Assembly: GCA_934630555.1 (NCBI GenBank)
Contig: CAKTXB010000147.1
Coordinates: 1-5,199, forward strand
Direction of reading: 5' to 3'
Length of the DNA stretch: 5,199 nucleotides
From: an uncultured Oscillospiraceae bacterium
GTDB lineage: Bacteria > Bacillota > Clostridia > Oscillospirales > Oscillospiraceae
Shown here: in pieces, positions 4,607 to 5,199 of the stretch
Layout: every line of letters starts with the position of its first letter
Numbering within the stretch: the stretch's first letter is position 1
Position numbers and translations under genes: made by a program
Notes under the pieces: model-generated
Seen by the model: only the letters and a program-made list of their open reading frames with translations
What the model was told of the DNA's origin: nothing
Databases searched by the model: none

Positions 4607-5199
4607 TTAGACCATGCTGGGCTGCCAGCAATCGGGCGCTTCCAGCCCCATCATCGTCACAATAGTGGGAGCGACGTTCGCCAGCCCATAATGGCCGTCG
4701 TGGATGACGTACTTCGTATCCGGGTCGTAGATGATGAACGGCACGGGATTCAGCGAGTGCGCCGTGCGGACGCTCGTCTTGCCCTTCTTCGTCTCGGTCA
4801 TCTGGTCGGCGTTGCCGTGGTCGGCGGTCACGAGGACGGTGTAGCCGTACTTGTCGGCGGCCTCGATCACACGACCGACGCTCGCGTCCACGCACTCCAT
4901 CGCGGTCACAACGGCACTCATCACGCCCGTGTGCCCGACCATATCGCCGTTGGGGTAGTTGCAGCGCAGGAAATCGTAGTCGTGCGACGCCATGGCGGCG
5001 ACGAGCTTGTCGGCGCGGAACGGGCGGAACAGGCGGACCTTGACCAGGCCGACCTTCTGACCCTGGGCGTTCAGATAGTCGATGACTTCCTCGGCCACGT
5101 CGCAGATGGAGCCCATGGCGATGATGACGCGGTCCGCGTCCTCAGCGCCGTAGTAGTTGAAGAGCTGATAGTCGGTGCCGAGCTTGGCGTTGACCTTGC
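4607..5199 (-). CDS. gpmI: Chimeric frame: PFOR fragment joined in frame to the GpmI C-terminus
   Basis: The frame is open from the right edge and 196 residues are visible. From about visible residue 70 onward it is the C-terminal part of 2,3-bisphosphoglycerate-independent phosphoglycerate mutase, the glycolytic enzyme that interconverts 3- and 2-phosphoglycerate. It carries the alkaline-phosphatase-fold metal motifs NGDMVGHTG (83-91, Asp85 and His89), VTADHGNAD (123-131, Asp126 and His127) and TAHSLNPVP (145-153, His147), then GLANVAPT and a normal end at QPSMV. Residues 1 to about 60 are not GpmI but pyruvate:ferredoxin oxidoreductase. The GpmI N-terminal part, with the catalytic serine and the transferase domain, is therefore absent, and the product as read should not be an active mutase. 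It ends 18 bases before the lipoprotein start. GpmI identity of the C-terminal part is secure; whether the fusion exists in a genome is doubtful. Confidence 0.85.
   Translation of the reverse strand, partial: KVNAKLGTDYQLFNYYGAEDADRVIIAMGSICDVAEEVIDYLNAQGQKVGLVKVRLFRPFRADKLVAAMASHDYDFLRCNYPNGDMVGHTGVMSAVVTAMECVDASVGRVIEAADKYGYTVLVTADHGNADQMTETKKGKTSVRTAHSLNPVPFIIYDPDTKYVIHDGHYGLANVAPTIVTMMGLEAPDCWQPSMV
5012..5199 (-). other. nifJ: Pyruvate:ferredoxin oxidoreductase (NifJ) fragment within the chimeric frame
   Basis: The first 60 or so visible residues match the segment of PFOR where domain I passes into domain II. TDYQLFNYYGAEDADRVII corresponds to the family's Y.LF.YYGAPDAERVI, MGSICDVAEEVIDYLNAQG to its MGSVC...EE..DYLN..G, and KVGLVKVRLFRPF to KVGLVKVRLYRPF. 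PFOR oxidises pyruvate to acetyl-CoA and reduces ferredoxin in anaerobes; it is about 1,170 residues long and has thiamine diphosphate and iron-sulfur domains that cannot fit here. The match ends where the GpmI sequence starts. Confidence 0.82.

Noticed and set aside
4607..5116. Intact 169-residue gene starting at the ATG at 5116
   Set aside because: The frame continues upstream to the window edge with PFOR-like sequence, and that ATG is the Met of the conserved MGSIC motif, so it is not a real start.

Overview
The window suggests a fairly GC-rich, anaerobic, Gram-positive member of the Clostridia, probably an Oscillospiraceae/Ruminococcaceae-type gut bacterium. The grounds are an adjacent Asp23-family/YloV gene pair, a Firmicutes-type HtrA with an acidic and aromatic tail, pyruvate:ferredoxin oxidoreductase sequence, strong GGAGG ribosome binding sites and compact intergenic regions. 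The taxonomic placement is inference from protein style only. Both ends of the window cut through genes.

Layout. 1-675 (+) is the 3' part of an HtrA/DegP-type serine protease gene: the catalytic serine, one PDZ domain and the C-terminal tail. 676-794 is a convergent intergenic region with a perfect 15-bp hairpin and then a bidirectional rho-independent terminator. Everything from 795 to the end is on the minus strand. In transcription order it holds a chimeric open frame (5199-4607), a 543-residue lipoprotein (4588-2957), an Asp23/Gls24-family protein (2861-2508) and a FakA/YloV-type fatty acid kinase subunit (2471-795). A candidate promoter and an inverted repeat lie in the gap before the Asp23-family gene, so yloU-yloV probably form their own operon. 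The lipoprotein follows the chimeric frame by 18 bases and probably shares its transcript.

How the genes work together. The yloU-yloV pair is a conserved Firmicutes arrangement that joins an envelope-associated Asp23-family protein to the kinase that phosphorylates exogenous fatty acids carried by FakB proteins (no fakB is in view). HtrA and the lipoprotein also act at the cell envelope, but nothing in the sequence ties them functionally to that pair.

The most striking observation is at the right end. The last ORF starts as pyruvate:ferredoxin oxidoreductase (PFOR, nifJ) and becomes the C-terminus of cofactor-independent phosphoglycerate mutase (GpmI) without a frame break, with the switch around 4991-5017. 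This is either a real recombination or deletion product or, more likely, an assembly chimera through a short shared sequence. Other points worth checking are a likely TTG start for yloV set by its Shine-Dalgarno, an intercistronic hairpin just before that site, a C8 tract early in the lipoprotein gene, a cysteine cluster in the lipoprotein, and an aspartate at a likely metal-ligand cysteine position in the FakA protein. I see no mobile element, CRISPR array, tRNA or rRNA.
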